Assembly: GCA_051871275.1 (NCBI GenBank)
Contig: JBJECR010000046.1
Location: forward strand, 1-16,809
Direction of reading: 5' to 3'
Source: CAJUPY01 sp051871275
GTDB lineage: Bacteria; Bacteroidota; Bacteroidia; Bacteroidales; Muribaculaceae
Length of the DNA: 16,809 bases
This document shows, piece after piece, positions 7,021 through 14,832 of the stretch. A program made the translations under genes and the position numbers. The notes beneath the pieces are model-generated. The model did no database searches and was not told the origin of the DNA. It saw nothing but the letters and a program-made list of their open reading frames with translations. Within the stretch, counting starts at the first letter, position 1, and every line of letters starts with the position of its first letter.

Positions 7021-8679
7021 ATGAAAAATATGTTTTCAAAAATAGCAGGTATCGCCGTTCTCGCTATGGCAGTTTCTTGCTCAAACAGCGAAACTAAAAC
7101 AAACGCTGTAAATCCTAACCTCGTTTCTCTTGACCCTCCTACAGTTCACGTTGCACAGGGCGACCTTCAGGGCGTTGACTGCTCAGGCGTGAAAGTTTTC
7201 AAGGGTGTGCCTTTCGCAAAAGCACCTATAGGCGACCTTCGCTGGAAAGCTCCGCAGCCGGCAGAAAGCTGGGAAGGCGTACGCATGGCAGACGAATTTG
7301 GTCCTAACCCTATGCAGGAAGACATTTTCGGCGATATGATGTTCAGCACAGACAAAATGAGTGAAGACTGTCTTTACCTCAACATCTGGACTCCTACTCA
7401 AACATACAACGAAGGTCTCCCGGTATTCATTTACTTCAACGGTGGCGGTCTTATGTGCGGTAGCGGTAGCGAACCTCGCTATGCAGGTATGACTTTCGCT
7501 CGCAACGGTGTGATTGCTATCACGGCAAACTATCGTGAAGGCATCTTCGGTTTCATCGCTCACCCGGAACTCTCTGCCGAAACGGAATACAAAGGTTCCG
7601 GTAACTACGGTCTCCTTGACCAAGTCGCTGCTATCCAATGGGTTAAAGATAATATTGCTTCTTTTGGCGGTGACCCGAATAAAATCACTATCATGGGCGA
7701 ATCTGCAGGTTCTTTCTCTGTAAGTGCACTTATGGCTTCTCCTCTCAGCCGCGGACTTATCGCACAGGCTATGGGTTCAAGCGGTTCCGTTCTCAGTCAA
7801 AACAAGTGGCAAACACTGGAGGAAGCTGAAGCTGCAGGCGTAGCTAAAGTTCAGGAAATGGGCTATAACAGCATCGCAGAACTTCGTGCCGTTCCTGCTG
7901 AAGAACTCCTCAAAATTGCAAGCGTCAAGGCTAAACCGGAACTCAATATAGACAACTATTTCATGCCTAAACAGCCACTTGACATTTATGCTGCAGGCGA
8001 ACAGGCTAAAGTTCCTTGCCTTATCGGTAACAACAACACTGAAATGGTTCCGGGTTACGTTCTTCGCGGTCAAGAACCTACTATCGCTAACCTTTCTCCG
8101 ATTGTTGAAGCGTGGTTCCAAGCTCCGGCTTCTGAAGTGCTTCCTAAATACGGTATCAACGAAGATGCAGACATTATGAGCAAACCTGGTTATGTTCTCG
8201 CAGGTGATATGTTTATCGCATACAGCACTTGGAAATGGCTTGATATGCAGCAGGCTACAAGCGACGCTCCCGTTTATCGCTATTGCTACTGCCACCCGCG
8301 TCCTGACATGGTTCAGAAAGACGTTGAAGCAGGTCTTGCAGGCGGTGTGAAGAAAAAAGATTCAGACAAACCTGCCGCTCCGAAAATCCCGGGTGCTATC
8401 CACTCTGCAGATATCGAATATCAAATGGGTAACCTCTCTACAAACCCTGTATTTGCTTGGAACGCAGACGACTATGCTGTTTCTGAAATCTTTGTGAAAT
8501 TCTTTGTGAACTTCATTAAGACAGGTAATCCTAACAGTCTCGGTCTCCCGACTTGGGAACCTATCAACGGTCGTGAAGTTGCTCCGGTAATGATGATTGA
8601 CGTTAACAGCCGTCAGGAAGTAAATGCAGACGTTGAAGCAAGATATCGCTTTATCGATGGTAATTTCTTCAAGAAATAA
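7021..8679 (+). CDS. Lipoprotein type-B carboxylesterase (552 aa)
   Basis: Alpha/beta-hydrolase of the carboxylesterase type B family, hydrolysing ester bonds of acylated or aromatic compounds at the cell envelope. The N-terminus is a lipoprotein signal with lipobox AVSC, so Cys20 is the likely lipidated residue. The family pattern is complete: GVPFAKAPIGDLRWKAPQP near residue 60, SEDCLYLNIWTP, an oxyanion-hole-like FNGGGLMCGS, and the triad Ser228 in GESAGS, Glu341 in NNNTEMVPGY and His461 in GAIHSADIEY. Length matches the family. In this locus it would remove acyl groups that block the glycosidases. Cholinesterase-, lipase- and feruloyl-esterase-like substrates are all possible. Downstream lies a terminator hairpin that may also serve the next gene's leader. 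Confidence 0.92.
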   Translation: MKNMFSKIAGIAVLAMAVSCSNSETKTNAVNPNLVSLDPPTVHVAQGDLQGVDCSGVKVFKGVPFAKAPIGDLRWKAPQPAESWEGVRMADEFGPNPMQEDIFGDMMFSTDKMSEDCLYLNIWTPTQTYNEGLPVFIYFNGGGLMCGSGSEPRYAGMTFARNGVIAITANYREGIFGFIAHPELSAETEYKGSGNYGLLDQVAAIQWVKDNIASFGGDPNKITIMGESAGSFSVSALMASPLSRGLIAQAMGSSGSVLSQNKWQTLEEAEAAGVAKVQEMGYNSIAELRAVPAEELLKIASVKAKPELNIDNYFMPKQPLDIYAAGEQAKVPCLIGNNNTEMVPGYVLRGQEPTIANLSPIVEAWFQAPASEVLPKYGINEDADIMSKPGYVLAGDMFIAYSTWKWLDMQQATSDAPVYRYCYCHPRPDMVQKDVEAGLAGGVKKKDSDKPAAPKIPGAIHSADIEYQMGNLSTNPVFAWNADDYAVSEIFVKFFVNFIKTGNPNSLGLPTWEPINGREVAPVMMIDVNSRQEVNADVEARYRFIDGNFFKK

Positions 8680-8731
8680 TTCGCATAGAAGTGCGTAATT
8701 AGTTAGTAATTAGTATTTATGTTTTAGGGAA

Positions 8732-8793
8732 GAGTAACAGACCGATTTTTATTAGTTAGTACTTTGTTCACGGTCTGTTGCTCTCCTTTTTTT
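8732..8793 (+). terminator. Intrinsic terminator or attenuator in front of the second GH3
   Basis: GAGTAACAGACCG (8732-8744) pairs over 13 bp (one G-U) with CGGTCTGTTGCTC (8771-8783); GGA/TCC just outside can extend it around a one-base bulge. The loop is 26 bases and seven T follow (8787-8793). It ends only 25 bases before the GH3 start codon at 8818, with no room for a promoter in between. An 11-base direct repeat, ATTAGTTAGTA, occurs upstream (8698-8708) and inside the loop (8751-8761). Confidence 0.75.
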
Positions 8794-8817
8794 CACCTTT
8801 CCCATCTCTTTACAATC

Positions 8818-11112
8818 ATGAAAATAACCAAAATTTCAACAATACTTGCAGTCGCTATTGCCGCTATGCCTCTTTCTGCAGCGGAATATGTGACTGTAAA
8901 TCAGCCGGGTGGAGCTACACTGGGCTACTCTCCGGAATCCGGAGTGAAAATTATTGAGGTAGATGGTCTCCAATTCAAGGACCTTAACCGCAATGGCATT
9001 TTAGACAAGTATGAGGACTGGCGTCTGCCTGCTGAAGTGCGTGCTGCAGACCTCGCTCGGCAACTCAGCATTGAGGAAATTGCCGGACTTATGCTTTACA
9101 GTGCTCATCAGGCTATTCCCGCTAATGAAAAAGGCTTTGGTGCAGGCACTTATGGTGGCAAACCTCTCTCTCAGAGTGGTGCTAAAGCAAGTGATATCAG
9201 TGATGCTCAGCGTAAATTCCTGGTGGAAGACAATCTCCGCCATGTGCTTATCACAACTGTGAAATCTCCTGCTGTGGCTGCTGAGTGGAACAATAATGTT
9301 CAGGCTCTTTGTGAAAGTATCGGTCACGGTATTCCTGCTAATAACAGTAGTGACCCTCGTCACGGCACAACTGCCAATACGGAATACAATGCCGGCTCCG
9401 TAGGTCAGATTTCCAAATGGCCCGGACAACTCGGACTTGCTGCTACTTTTGACCCGGAACTCGTGGAACTTTTCGGTAATATCGCTTCTCACGAATATCG
9501 TGCTTTGGGTATCGCCACTGCTCTGAGTCCGCAAATAGACCTTGCTACGGAACCTCGTTGGAGCCGTGTAAACGGTACTTTCGGTGAAGACGCTTCTCTC
9601 TCCGTGGATATGGCTCGTGCTTACTGCGATGGTTTCCAGAGCAGTGAGGACAACAATGGCGGCTGGGGACGTTACAGTGTAAATGCAATGATTAAGCACT
9701 GGCCCGGCGGCGGTCCGGAAGAAGGTGGCCGTGATGCTCACTTTGATTATGGTAAATATGCCGTTTATCCCGGCAATGGCTTTGAATATGCTCTCCGTCC
9801 TTTCACGGAAGGCGCTTTCAAACTTAAAGGCGGTACAGGCATGGCTGCTTCCGTAATGCCTTATTACACAATCTCTACGGGACATAACGGCGGCACGGGC
9901 AGCAACCGCGGTAATAGTTACAATAAATATCTCATCACGGATCTTCTCCGTGGAGTCTATGGCTTTGAAGGCGTTGTATGCACAGACTGGATGATTACGG
10001 CAGACGTTAGCGGCGTCTCTAAGTTTGAAGGTAAATGCTGGGGTGCTGAAAATCTGAGTGTTAACCAGCGTCACTATGAAATCCTTAAAGCCGGTGTTGA
10101 CCAGTTTGGCGGAAACAATGACAAGATGCCTGTTCTTGCGGCATATCAGATGTGGGCTGACGAGTTCGGACCTGCTTCCGCTCGTGCTCGTTTTGAAAAA
10201 AGTGCCGTTCGCCTGCTCGTGAACATTTTCCGAACCGGACTTTTTGAAAATCCTTACCTTGACCCTGCACAGAGCGAGGCTGTTGTGGGTTGTCCGGAAT
10301 ACATGAAGGCTGCTTACGATGCTCAGCTCAAGAGTATTGTCATGCTCAAGAATAAGGCTAACGTTTTGCCTATCAAGAGCAAACGTAAAAAAGTATATGT
10401 TCCGCAGCGTTTCGTAAAAGGTGTGCCTGACTGGTGGGGTAACACTCCTGCTGATGTTACCGTGGACCCTGTGAACATTGAAATTCTTAAGAAATACTAT
10501 AAGGTGGTTGCCACTCCGGAAGAAGCGGACTTTGCTATCGTGTTTATTGAAAGTCCTAACGGCGGCACAGGCTACAGCGACGAAGATGTGGCTGCCGGTG
10601 GAAACGGATATATGCCTATTTCCCTCCAATACGGCGATTACACTGCTGCTACGGCTCGTGAAACAAGTCTTGCCGGCGGTGACACTTTTGAAAATTTTAC
10701 AAACCGCTCTTTCAAAGGCAAAACCGTCCGCACTTACAATCACACTGATGCCAAACTTGTGGAAGACACTCGTAAAGCTATGGGTGACAAGCCGGTAATT
10801 CTTTCCGTAAAGTGCTTCAAACCGTGTGTTCTTGCAGAGGTTGAACCGTTTGCAGACGCTATCCTTATTGATTTTGAAACTCAGGCACAGGCTATCCTGG
10901 ATATCATCAGCGGCAAAGCGGAACCGTCTGCACTCCTTCCGCTTCAGTTCCCTAAAAACATGGAAACTGTGGAAAGCCAGATGGAAGACACTGCTCACGA
11001 TATGCTCCCATATGTGGACTCTGAAGGCAATGCTTACGATTTTGCTTTCGGACTTAACTGGAAAGGCGTAATCCGTGATGCCCGTGTAAGCAAATATGGT
11101 GTAACAAAATAA
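8818..11112 (+). CDS. Secreted GH3 family glycosidase, second subfamily (764 aa)
   Basis: ATG 8818 opens a clear signal peptide (MKITKISTILAVAIAAMPLSA|AEY); the in-frame TTG at 8764 lies in the leader hairpin and is rejected. The GH3 barrel shows EEIAGLML, HGIPANNSSDPRH, Lys293-His294 in MIKHWPGGGPEEGGRDAH, and the nucleophile Asp390 in VVCTDWMITAD. The second domain carries GYSDEDVAAGGNGYMPISLQY; Glu589 in it is a candidate acid/base, not established. There is no FnIII domain. Residues 55-66 (DLNRNGILDKYE) fit an EF-hand calcium loop at positions 1, 3, 5, 6, 9 and 12. It is a paralogue of the gene at 12437. The nucleoside-hydrolase-like gene starts 10 bases after its stop. Activity is probably an exo-beta-glycosidase in the periplasm; the sugar is unknown. 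Confidence 0.9.
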   Translation: MKITKISTILAVAIAAMPLSAAEYVTVNQPGGATLGYSPESGVKIIEVDGLQFKDLNRNGILDKYEDWRLPAEVRAADLARQLSIEEIAGLMLYSAHQAIPANEKGFGAGTYGGKPLSQSGAKASDISDAQRKFLVEDNLRHVLITTVKSPAVAAEWNNNVQALCESIGHGIPANNSSDPRHGTTANTEYNAGSVGQISKWPGQLGLAATFDPELVELFGNIASHEYRALGIATALSPQIDLATEPRWSRVNGTFGEDASLSVDMARAYCDGFQSSEDNNGGWGRYSVNAMIKHWPGGGPEEGGRDAHFDYGKYAVYPGNGFEYALRPFTEGAFKLKGGTGMAASVMPYYTISTGHNGGTGSNRGNSYNKYLITDLLRGVYGFEGVVCTDWMITADVSGVSKFEGKCWGAENLSVNQRHYEILKAGVDQFGGNNDKMPVLAAYQMWADEFGPASARARFEKSAVRLLVNIFRTGLFENPYLDPAQSEAVVGCPEYMKAAYDAQLKSIVMLKNKANVLPIKSKRKKVYVPQRFVKGVPDWWGNTPADVTVDPVNIEILKKYYKVVATPEEADFAIVFIESPNGGTGYSDEDVAAGGNGYMPISLQYGDYTAATARETSLAGGDTFENFTNRSFKGKTVRTYNHTDAKLVEDTRKAMGDKPVILSVKCFKPCVLAEVEPFADAILIDFETQAQAILDIISGKAEPSALLPLQFPKNMETVESQMEDTAHDMLPYVDSEGNAYDFAFGLNWKGVIRDARVSKYGVTK

Positions 11113-11122
11113 ATTTGATATT

Positions 11123-12118
11123 ATGTTTAGAAAAATATTTCTCATTTTTGCTGTTTTGCTCGCAGGTTTTTCTGCAAATGCACAGCTCACTAAGGTTAAG
11201 GTCCTTATAGATAATGATTTCTGCGGTGACCCTGACGGACTTTTCCAACTCGCACATCAGGTTCTATGCCCATCTACGGAAATTGTAGGTATTGTGGGCG
11301 GACACCTCAAAGATAATGCAGGATTTACGGACCGCAAAGACCAAGCTACTCAGAGTGTGGAAAATGTTAACGCACTGTTAGACGTAATGGGTCTTACCGG
11401 CAAATTCCGCATTGTGAAGGGTAGTGAAACCGCCATGACAGACGATTCCACTCCTGCAGACAGCGAAGGCACACGTCTGATTATAGAAGAAGCTAAAAAG
11501 TGCAGTCCGGAAAAACCTCTCTATGTGGTTTGCGGTGCTGCTCTGACAAATGTGGCTTCTGCACTCCTCATCGCTCCGGAAATCAGCAAAAATATTATTA
11601 TTTGCTGGATTGGCGGACAGGAATACAGTTTTGGTGCTTGTCCTCCTCCGGGATATTCTGAGGTGGAATATAATCTTTCACTATGTATTCCTGCAGGACA
11701 GGTAGTGTTTAACAAGAGTGATGTAATGATATGGCAAATCCCGCGTGACGTATATCGCCAATGTATGTACAGTACAATGGAAATGCACGCACGCATTGCC
11801 ACCTGCGGAAAACCGGGCAAATATATCAGCGATGCTATAGACAATGTGATAAATGTTTGTGAGGGTTTTGGTATTCCAATGGGTGAAACATATATTATGG
11901 GCGACAGTCCTCTCGTGCTCCTCACTTCACTTCAGTCCGGTTTTGAAGCAGACCCTGCAAGTTGTCGTTGGACTCCGGCTCAGTGTCCTATTATTGGCAA
12001 AGACGGCAAATATCTCCCAAATCCGAAAGGTCGCACTATCCGCGTTTATACGCAAGTTGACACTCGCCTGATGTTTGCGGATTTTGAGCTCCGTCTTGCT
12101 GATAAATATGGCAAATAA
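11123..12118 (+). CDS. Periplasmic nucleoside-hydrolase-like protein (331 aa)
   Basis: A signal peptide (FLIFAVLLAGFSANA|Q) sends it to the periplasm. The N-terminal motif KVLIDNDFCGDPDG (Asp30, Asp32, Asp36, Asp38) corresponds to the calcium- and ribose-binding DxDxxxDD cluster of inosine-uridine nucleoside hydrolases, in the variant spacing also seen in DUF1593-like relatives. Asp261 in MGDSPLVLLTSL takes the place of the conserved C-terminal HD, with Gly where the family usually has His. VVCGAALTNVASAL is the usual middle motif. The family hydrolyses N-ribosidic bonds; this variant could act on nucleosides or another glycosylamine-like bond. The 10-base gap to the GH3 gene implies co-transcription and possibly coupled translation. 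The unit ends at the terminator at 12236-12269. Confidence 0.8.
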   Translation: MFRKIFLIFAVLLAGFSANAQLTKVKVLIDNDFCGDPDGLFQLAHQVLCPSTEIVGIVGGHLKDNAGFTDRKDQATQSVENVNALLDVMGLTGKFRIVKGSETAMTDDSTPADSEGTRLIIEEAKKCSPEKPLYVVCGAALTNVASALLIAPEISKNIIICWIGGQEYSFGACPPPGYSEVEYNLSLCIPAGQVVFNKSDVMIWQIPRDVYRQCMYSTMEMHARIATCGKPGKYISDAIDNVINVCEGFGIPMGETYIMGDSPLVLLTSLQSGFEADPASCRWTPAQCPIIGKDGKYLPNPKGRTIRVYTQVDTRLMFADFELRLADKYGK

Positions 12119-12160
12119 TTAAAAATAAGACTTTTCCATAAAGCAATTAGTATTACATAT

Positions 12161-12226
12161 ACACTCTAATTGGGTTTTTAATTAGTTTTCACACTCTAGT
12201 TAGGTTATCATACCTATTAGGTTTTT
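12161..12226. repeat. Imperfect ~30-bp repeats in the intergenic stretch
   Basis: ACACTCTAATTGGGTT (12161-12176) recurs 30 bases later as ACACTCTAGTTAGGTT (12191-12206), with a partial third copy near 12214-12229 ending GGTTTTTAAT. Function unknown. Confidence 0.55.
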
Positions 12227-12235
12227 AATGTGGTG

Positions 12236-12269
12236 AAGGTCTCCGGGCAGTGATGTTCGGAGACTTTTT
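12236..12269 (+). terminator. Intrinsic terminator of the GH3/nucleoside-hydrolase unit
   Basis: GTCTCCG (12239-12245) pairs with CGGAGAC (12258-12264), followed at once by five T (12265-12269). Upstream AAG can extend the stem into the T run, giving the classic bidirectional form. Confidence 0.85.
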
Positions 12270-12278
12270 ATTAATCGA

Positions 12279-12323
12279 TGCGGCATGCTGCGGCATCCCG
12301 AGTGAACTCGCCGGAAAATTCCG
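12279..12323. promoter_or_regulatory. GC-rich patch with short repeats upstream of the third GH3
   Basis: In otherwise AT-rich DNA this patch holds the direct repeat TGCGGCAT at 12279-12286 and 12289-12296 (10-base period), a small hairpin CGAG-tgaa-CTCG (12299-12310) and the inverted repeat CGGAA-aa-TTCCG (12312-12323). It lies about 60-105 bases upstream of the promoter at 12384-12415 and could bind a regulator, or be a remnant of lost sequence. Confidence 0.25.
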
Positions 12324-12383
12324 AAATGCCATCTTCACGACTGTATATTTTCCATATTTTGTATAAAAATAGTTATATGTATA

Positions 12384-12415
12384 ATTGTATTGGTAAGTAA
12401 ATTTTAGTAAATTTG
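12384..12415 (+). promoter_or_regulatory. Promoter of the third GH3 gene
   Basis: ATTG (12384-12387), 20 bases, then TAAATTTG (12408-12415), a full -7 match. The start codon at 12437 would follow a leader of about 15 bases. The TTG at 12413 lies inside the -7 box, which rules it out as a start. Confidence 0.6.
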
Positions 12416-12436
12416 TGCAACATAATTTTTATCACC

Positions 12437-14671
12437 ATGAGAAAGGAAAATATCATCACATTTGAAGAATTTAGCGGCTATAAATTAGTGCATCAAACGC
12501 AAGGCCCAACATTAGGCTACAGTCCTACGTCCGGAGTGAAAATTATTTTCCGTGACGGTTTTGCATTCAAGAGTTTTGACGGCAGCGATGTGCTCTTGCC
12601 ATACGAGGATTGGAGACTTCCGGCTGAAGAACGTGCTGCAGACCTTGCAAAAAGACTTAGTATTGAGGAAATTGCAGGACTTATGCTTTATAGCAGGCAG
12701 AATAAGCTCCCGATGCCTGATGATACTTACTGCGGCAAAAAATTTGACGAAAGTGGAAAGAAAGCAAGCGACTTGAGCGACGGACAGTTGCAGTTTCTCC
12801 TGGAAGACAATGTCCGACACGTACTCGTTTCCATAGTGAAAAGTCCTGAGGTGGCTGCAGAATGGAATAATAATGTTCAGGCTCTTATTGAAGGTCGCAA
12901 TCATGGTATTCCGGCTAATAATTCTTCAGACCCTCGTCATTCAGCTTTTGAAGATGCGGAGTTCTCTCCCGGTGCAGCCGGGCAACTTTCTCTATGGAGT
13001 AACCTCATGGGGCTTGCATCTACTTTTGACCCGGATTTGGTGAAACGGTTTGCTTTTATTGCTTCTGCGGAATACCGTGCTTTAGGTCTCGCAACCGCTC
13101 TTTCTCCACAGGCAGACCTCGGCACAGACCCTCGCTGGTATCGATATAATGCCACTTTCGGTTGTGACCCCAAACTTGTGGCAGACCTTACACGTGCTTA
13201 TTGCGAAGGTTTTCAAGCTAATAGCGAGGAAGATAGTGACTGGGGCTCAGGTAGCGTAAACACTATGGTAAAACACTGGCCGGGTGGAGGTTCCGGTGAG
13301 GGTGGCAGAGACGCTCACTATGGCAATGGTAAGTTTGCCGTTTATCCCGGTGGCTGCTTTGAGCAGCACAAGTATCCTTTTGTGCAAGGTGCTTTCCGTT
13401 TGGATGGTAAAACGCGTCAGGCTTCTGCAGTTATGCCCTATTATACAATTTCTTACGACCAAACTGATGAAAACGTGGGTAATTCATATAATAAAGAAAT
13501 AATTACTCATCAGCTTCGTGAGAAATGTGGCTACGACGGTGTTATCTGCACGGATTGGATAATTACAGGCGACCAAATAGATCCCGGTACTCATTCCGGC
13601 AAACCTTGGGGCGTTGAGACAATGACCGTGGCTGAGCGCCATTACAAAGCTCTTATGGCTGGTGTTGACCAGTTTGGTGGAAATAATGAAAAAGCTCCTG
13701 TTATTGAAGCATACGAAATGGGGTGTAAGGAGCATGGTGAGGAATGGATGAGAGCACGTATGGAACTTTCTGCTCGCCGATTGCTTACAAATTCTTTCCG
13801 CCCGGGACTTTTTGAAAATCCCTACGTCTCAATTCGCAAAACAAATGCCACTGTAGGCAATCCTCAGTGGATGGAAATAGGCTATGAACAGCAAATAAAG
13901 TCTGTGGTGATGCTTAAGAATCACGGCTCTTTGCTCCCATTGGCTTCTAAGCCTAAAGTCTTTGTACCTCAAAGACATTTGCCACCAATTCGCACTTATT
14001 GGGGCTCTATAGAACCGGCTAAGGATGTTGACCCGGTAAGCGAAAATCTTGCAAATCAGTATTATACACCTGTCTCTAATCCGGAAGATGCGGATTTTGC
14101 AATAGTCTTTATGGATTCTCCAAAAAGTTATCGCATGGGTTACGACCCGGAAGACTTGAAGAATGGAGGAAACGGATATATTCCCATCACGCTTCAATAT
14201 CGTCCTTACACTGCCACGGAAGCACGCGAAAAAAGTATTGCAAGAGATGAAAACGAACCTGTTGCGGATCGCAGTTATCGTGGCAAAACGGCTTACGCTC
14301 AGAATGAATGTGACCTTGATATGCTGATTGATGTTCACCGTAAGATGAATGGCAAACCGGTGATTGTGGTAATTGCGATGTCTAATCCTACGGTGCTTTC
14401 TGAAGTTGAACCGCTTGCAGATGCCATTCTTATAGGTTTCAGTGTTCAGACTCAGGCATTTCTGGATTTGATTTTCGGAAAACAGGAGCCTTCCGGATTG
14501 CTTCCGTTTGAATTGCCGGAATCTATGGCGGCTGTGGAGCATCACTGCGAAGACAAACCACACGACATCACTCCATACCGTGATGCCGACGGCAATATCT
14601 ATTCTTTTGCTTACGGATTGAATTTCAAAGGTGTTATCAAAGACGAAAGAACAAAAAAATATTCCATATAG
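12437..14671 (+). CDS. Cytoplasmic GH3 family glycosidase, paralogue of the secreted one (744 aa)
   Basis: The N-terminus MRKENIITFEEFSGYK has no signal peptide, so the enzyme should stay in the cytoplasm. It aligns along its whole length with the exported GH3 at 8818: TLGYSPxSGVKII, YEDWRLPAE, SIEEIAGLMLYS, HGIPANNSSDPRH, Lys279-His280 in MVKHWPGGGSGEGGRDAH and the nucleophile Asp373 in VICTDWIITGD. The second-domain loop reads GYDPEDLKNGGNGYIPITLQY, with Glu572 matching Glu589 of the paralogue. The EF-hand-like loop of the exported copy is lost here (residues 46-57, SFDGSDVLLPYE). No FnIII domain. It has its own promoter and is separated by a terminator from the operon upstream, suggesting a final intracellular step on imported glycosides. 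Confidence 0.9.
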   Translation: MRKENIITFEEFSGYKLVHQTQGPTLGYSPTSGVKIIFRDGFAFKSFDGSDVLLPYEDWRLPAEERAADLAKRLSIEEIAGLMLYSRQNKLPMPDDTYCGKKFDESGKKASDLSDGQLQFLLEDNVRHVLVSIVKSPEVAAEWNNNVQALIEGRNHGIPANNSSDPRHSAFEDAEFSPGAAGQLSLWSNLMGLASTFDPDLVKRFAFIASAEYRALGLATALSPQADLGTDPRWYRYNATFGCDPKLVADLTRAYCEGFQANSEEDSDWGSGSVNTMVKHWPGGGSGEGGRDAHYGNGKFAVYPGGCFEQHKYPFVQGAFRLDGKTRQASAVMPYYTISYDQTDENVGNSYNKEIITHQLREKCGYDGVICTDWIITGDQIDPGTHSGKPWGVETMTVAERHYKALMAGVDQFGGNNEKAPVIEAYEMGCKEHGEEWMRARMELSARRLLTNSFRPGLFENPYVSIRKTNATVGNPQWMEIGYEQQIKSVVMLKNHGSLLPLASKPKVFVPQRHLPPIRTYWGSIEPAKDVDPVSENLANQYYTPVSNPEDADFAIVFMDSPKSYRMGYDPEDLKNGGNGYIPITLQYRPYTATEAREKSIARDENEPVADRSYRGKTAYAQNECDLDMLIDVHRKMNGKPVIVVIAMSNPTVLSEVEPLADAILIGFSVQTQAFLDLIFGKQEPSGLLPFELPESMAAVEHHCEDKPHDITPYRDADGNIYSFAYGLNFKGVIKDERTKKYSI

Positions 14672-14700
14672 CAGCTATAGTTTCTCTATTTTTCTTAATT

Positions 14701-14763
14701 TTTATCTTCTATAAACGATAAAATTGCAATTTCTTTGTTTTTTTATATTTTATAGAAGATAAA
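14701..14763. repeat. Large inverted repeat, 23-base arms
   Basis: The left arm (14701-14723, TTTATCTTCTATAAACGATA...) and right arm (14741-14763) are complementary at about 21 of 23 positions, with a 17-base spacer. It begins 30 bases after the GH3 stop and ends about 20 bases before the ATPase promoter. It could end GH3 transcription or be a paired operator: each arm also contains TTTATC/GATAAA half-sites. Confidence 0.65.
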
Positions 14764-14784
14764 AATTCAAAATATTCAATTTTA

Positions 14785-14817
14785 TTTTCCGTAAAAGATA
14801 AAATTTTACTATCTTTG
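14785..14817 (+). promoter_or_regulatory. Promoter of the ATPase gene with palindrome in its spacer
   Basis: TATCTTTG (14810-14817) is a full -7 match and is followed after 15 bases by the start codon at 14833. A TTTT at 14785-14788 is the best -33 candidate. The spacer is filled by the inverted repeat GTAAAA (14791-14796) and TTTTAC (14804-14809) around GATAAAA, a good position for repressor binding. Confidence 0.5.
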
Positions 14818-14832
14818 CAAAAATTTAGAGTT

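Noticed and set aside
8764..8817. Longer N-terminus of the second GH3 from TTG 8764
   Set aside because: This part lies in the terminator hairpin, and the signal peptide begins at ATG 8818.
9001..11190. 729-codon open frame on the minus strand
   Set aside because: It is the exact codon-register antisense of the GH3 gene, has no recognisable domain, and is explained by avoidance of TTA, CTA and TCA in the sense gene.
12413..12436. Longer N-terminus of the third GH3 from TTG 12413
   Set aside because: It overlaps the -7 promoter box; ATG 12437 gives the natural start.
14815..14832. Longer N-terminus of the ATPase from TTG 14815
   Set aside because: It lies inside the -7 box of the gene's own promoter.
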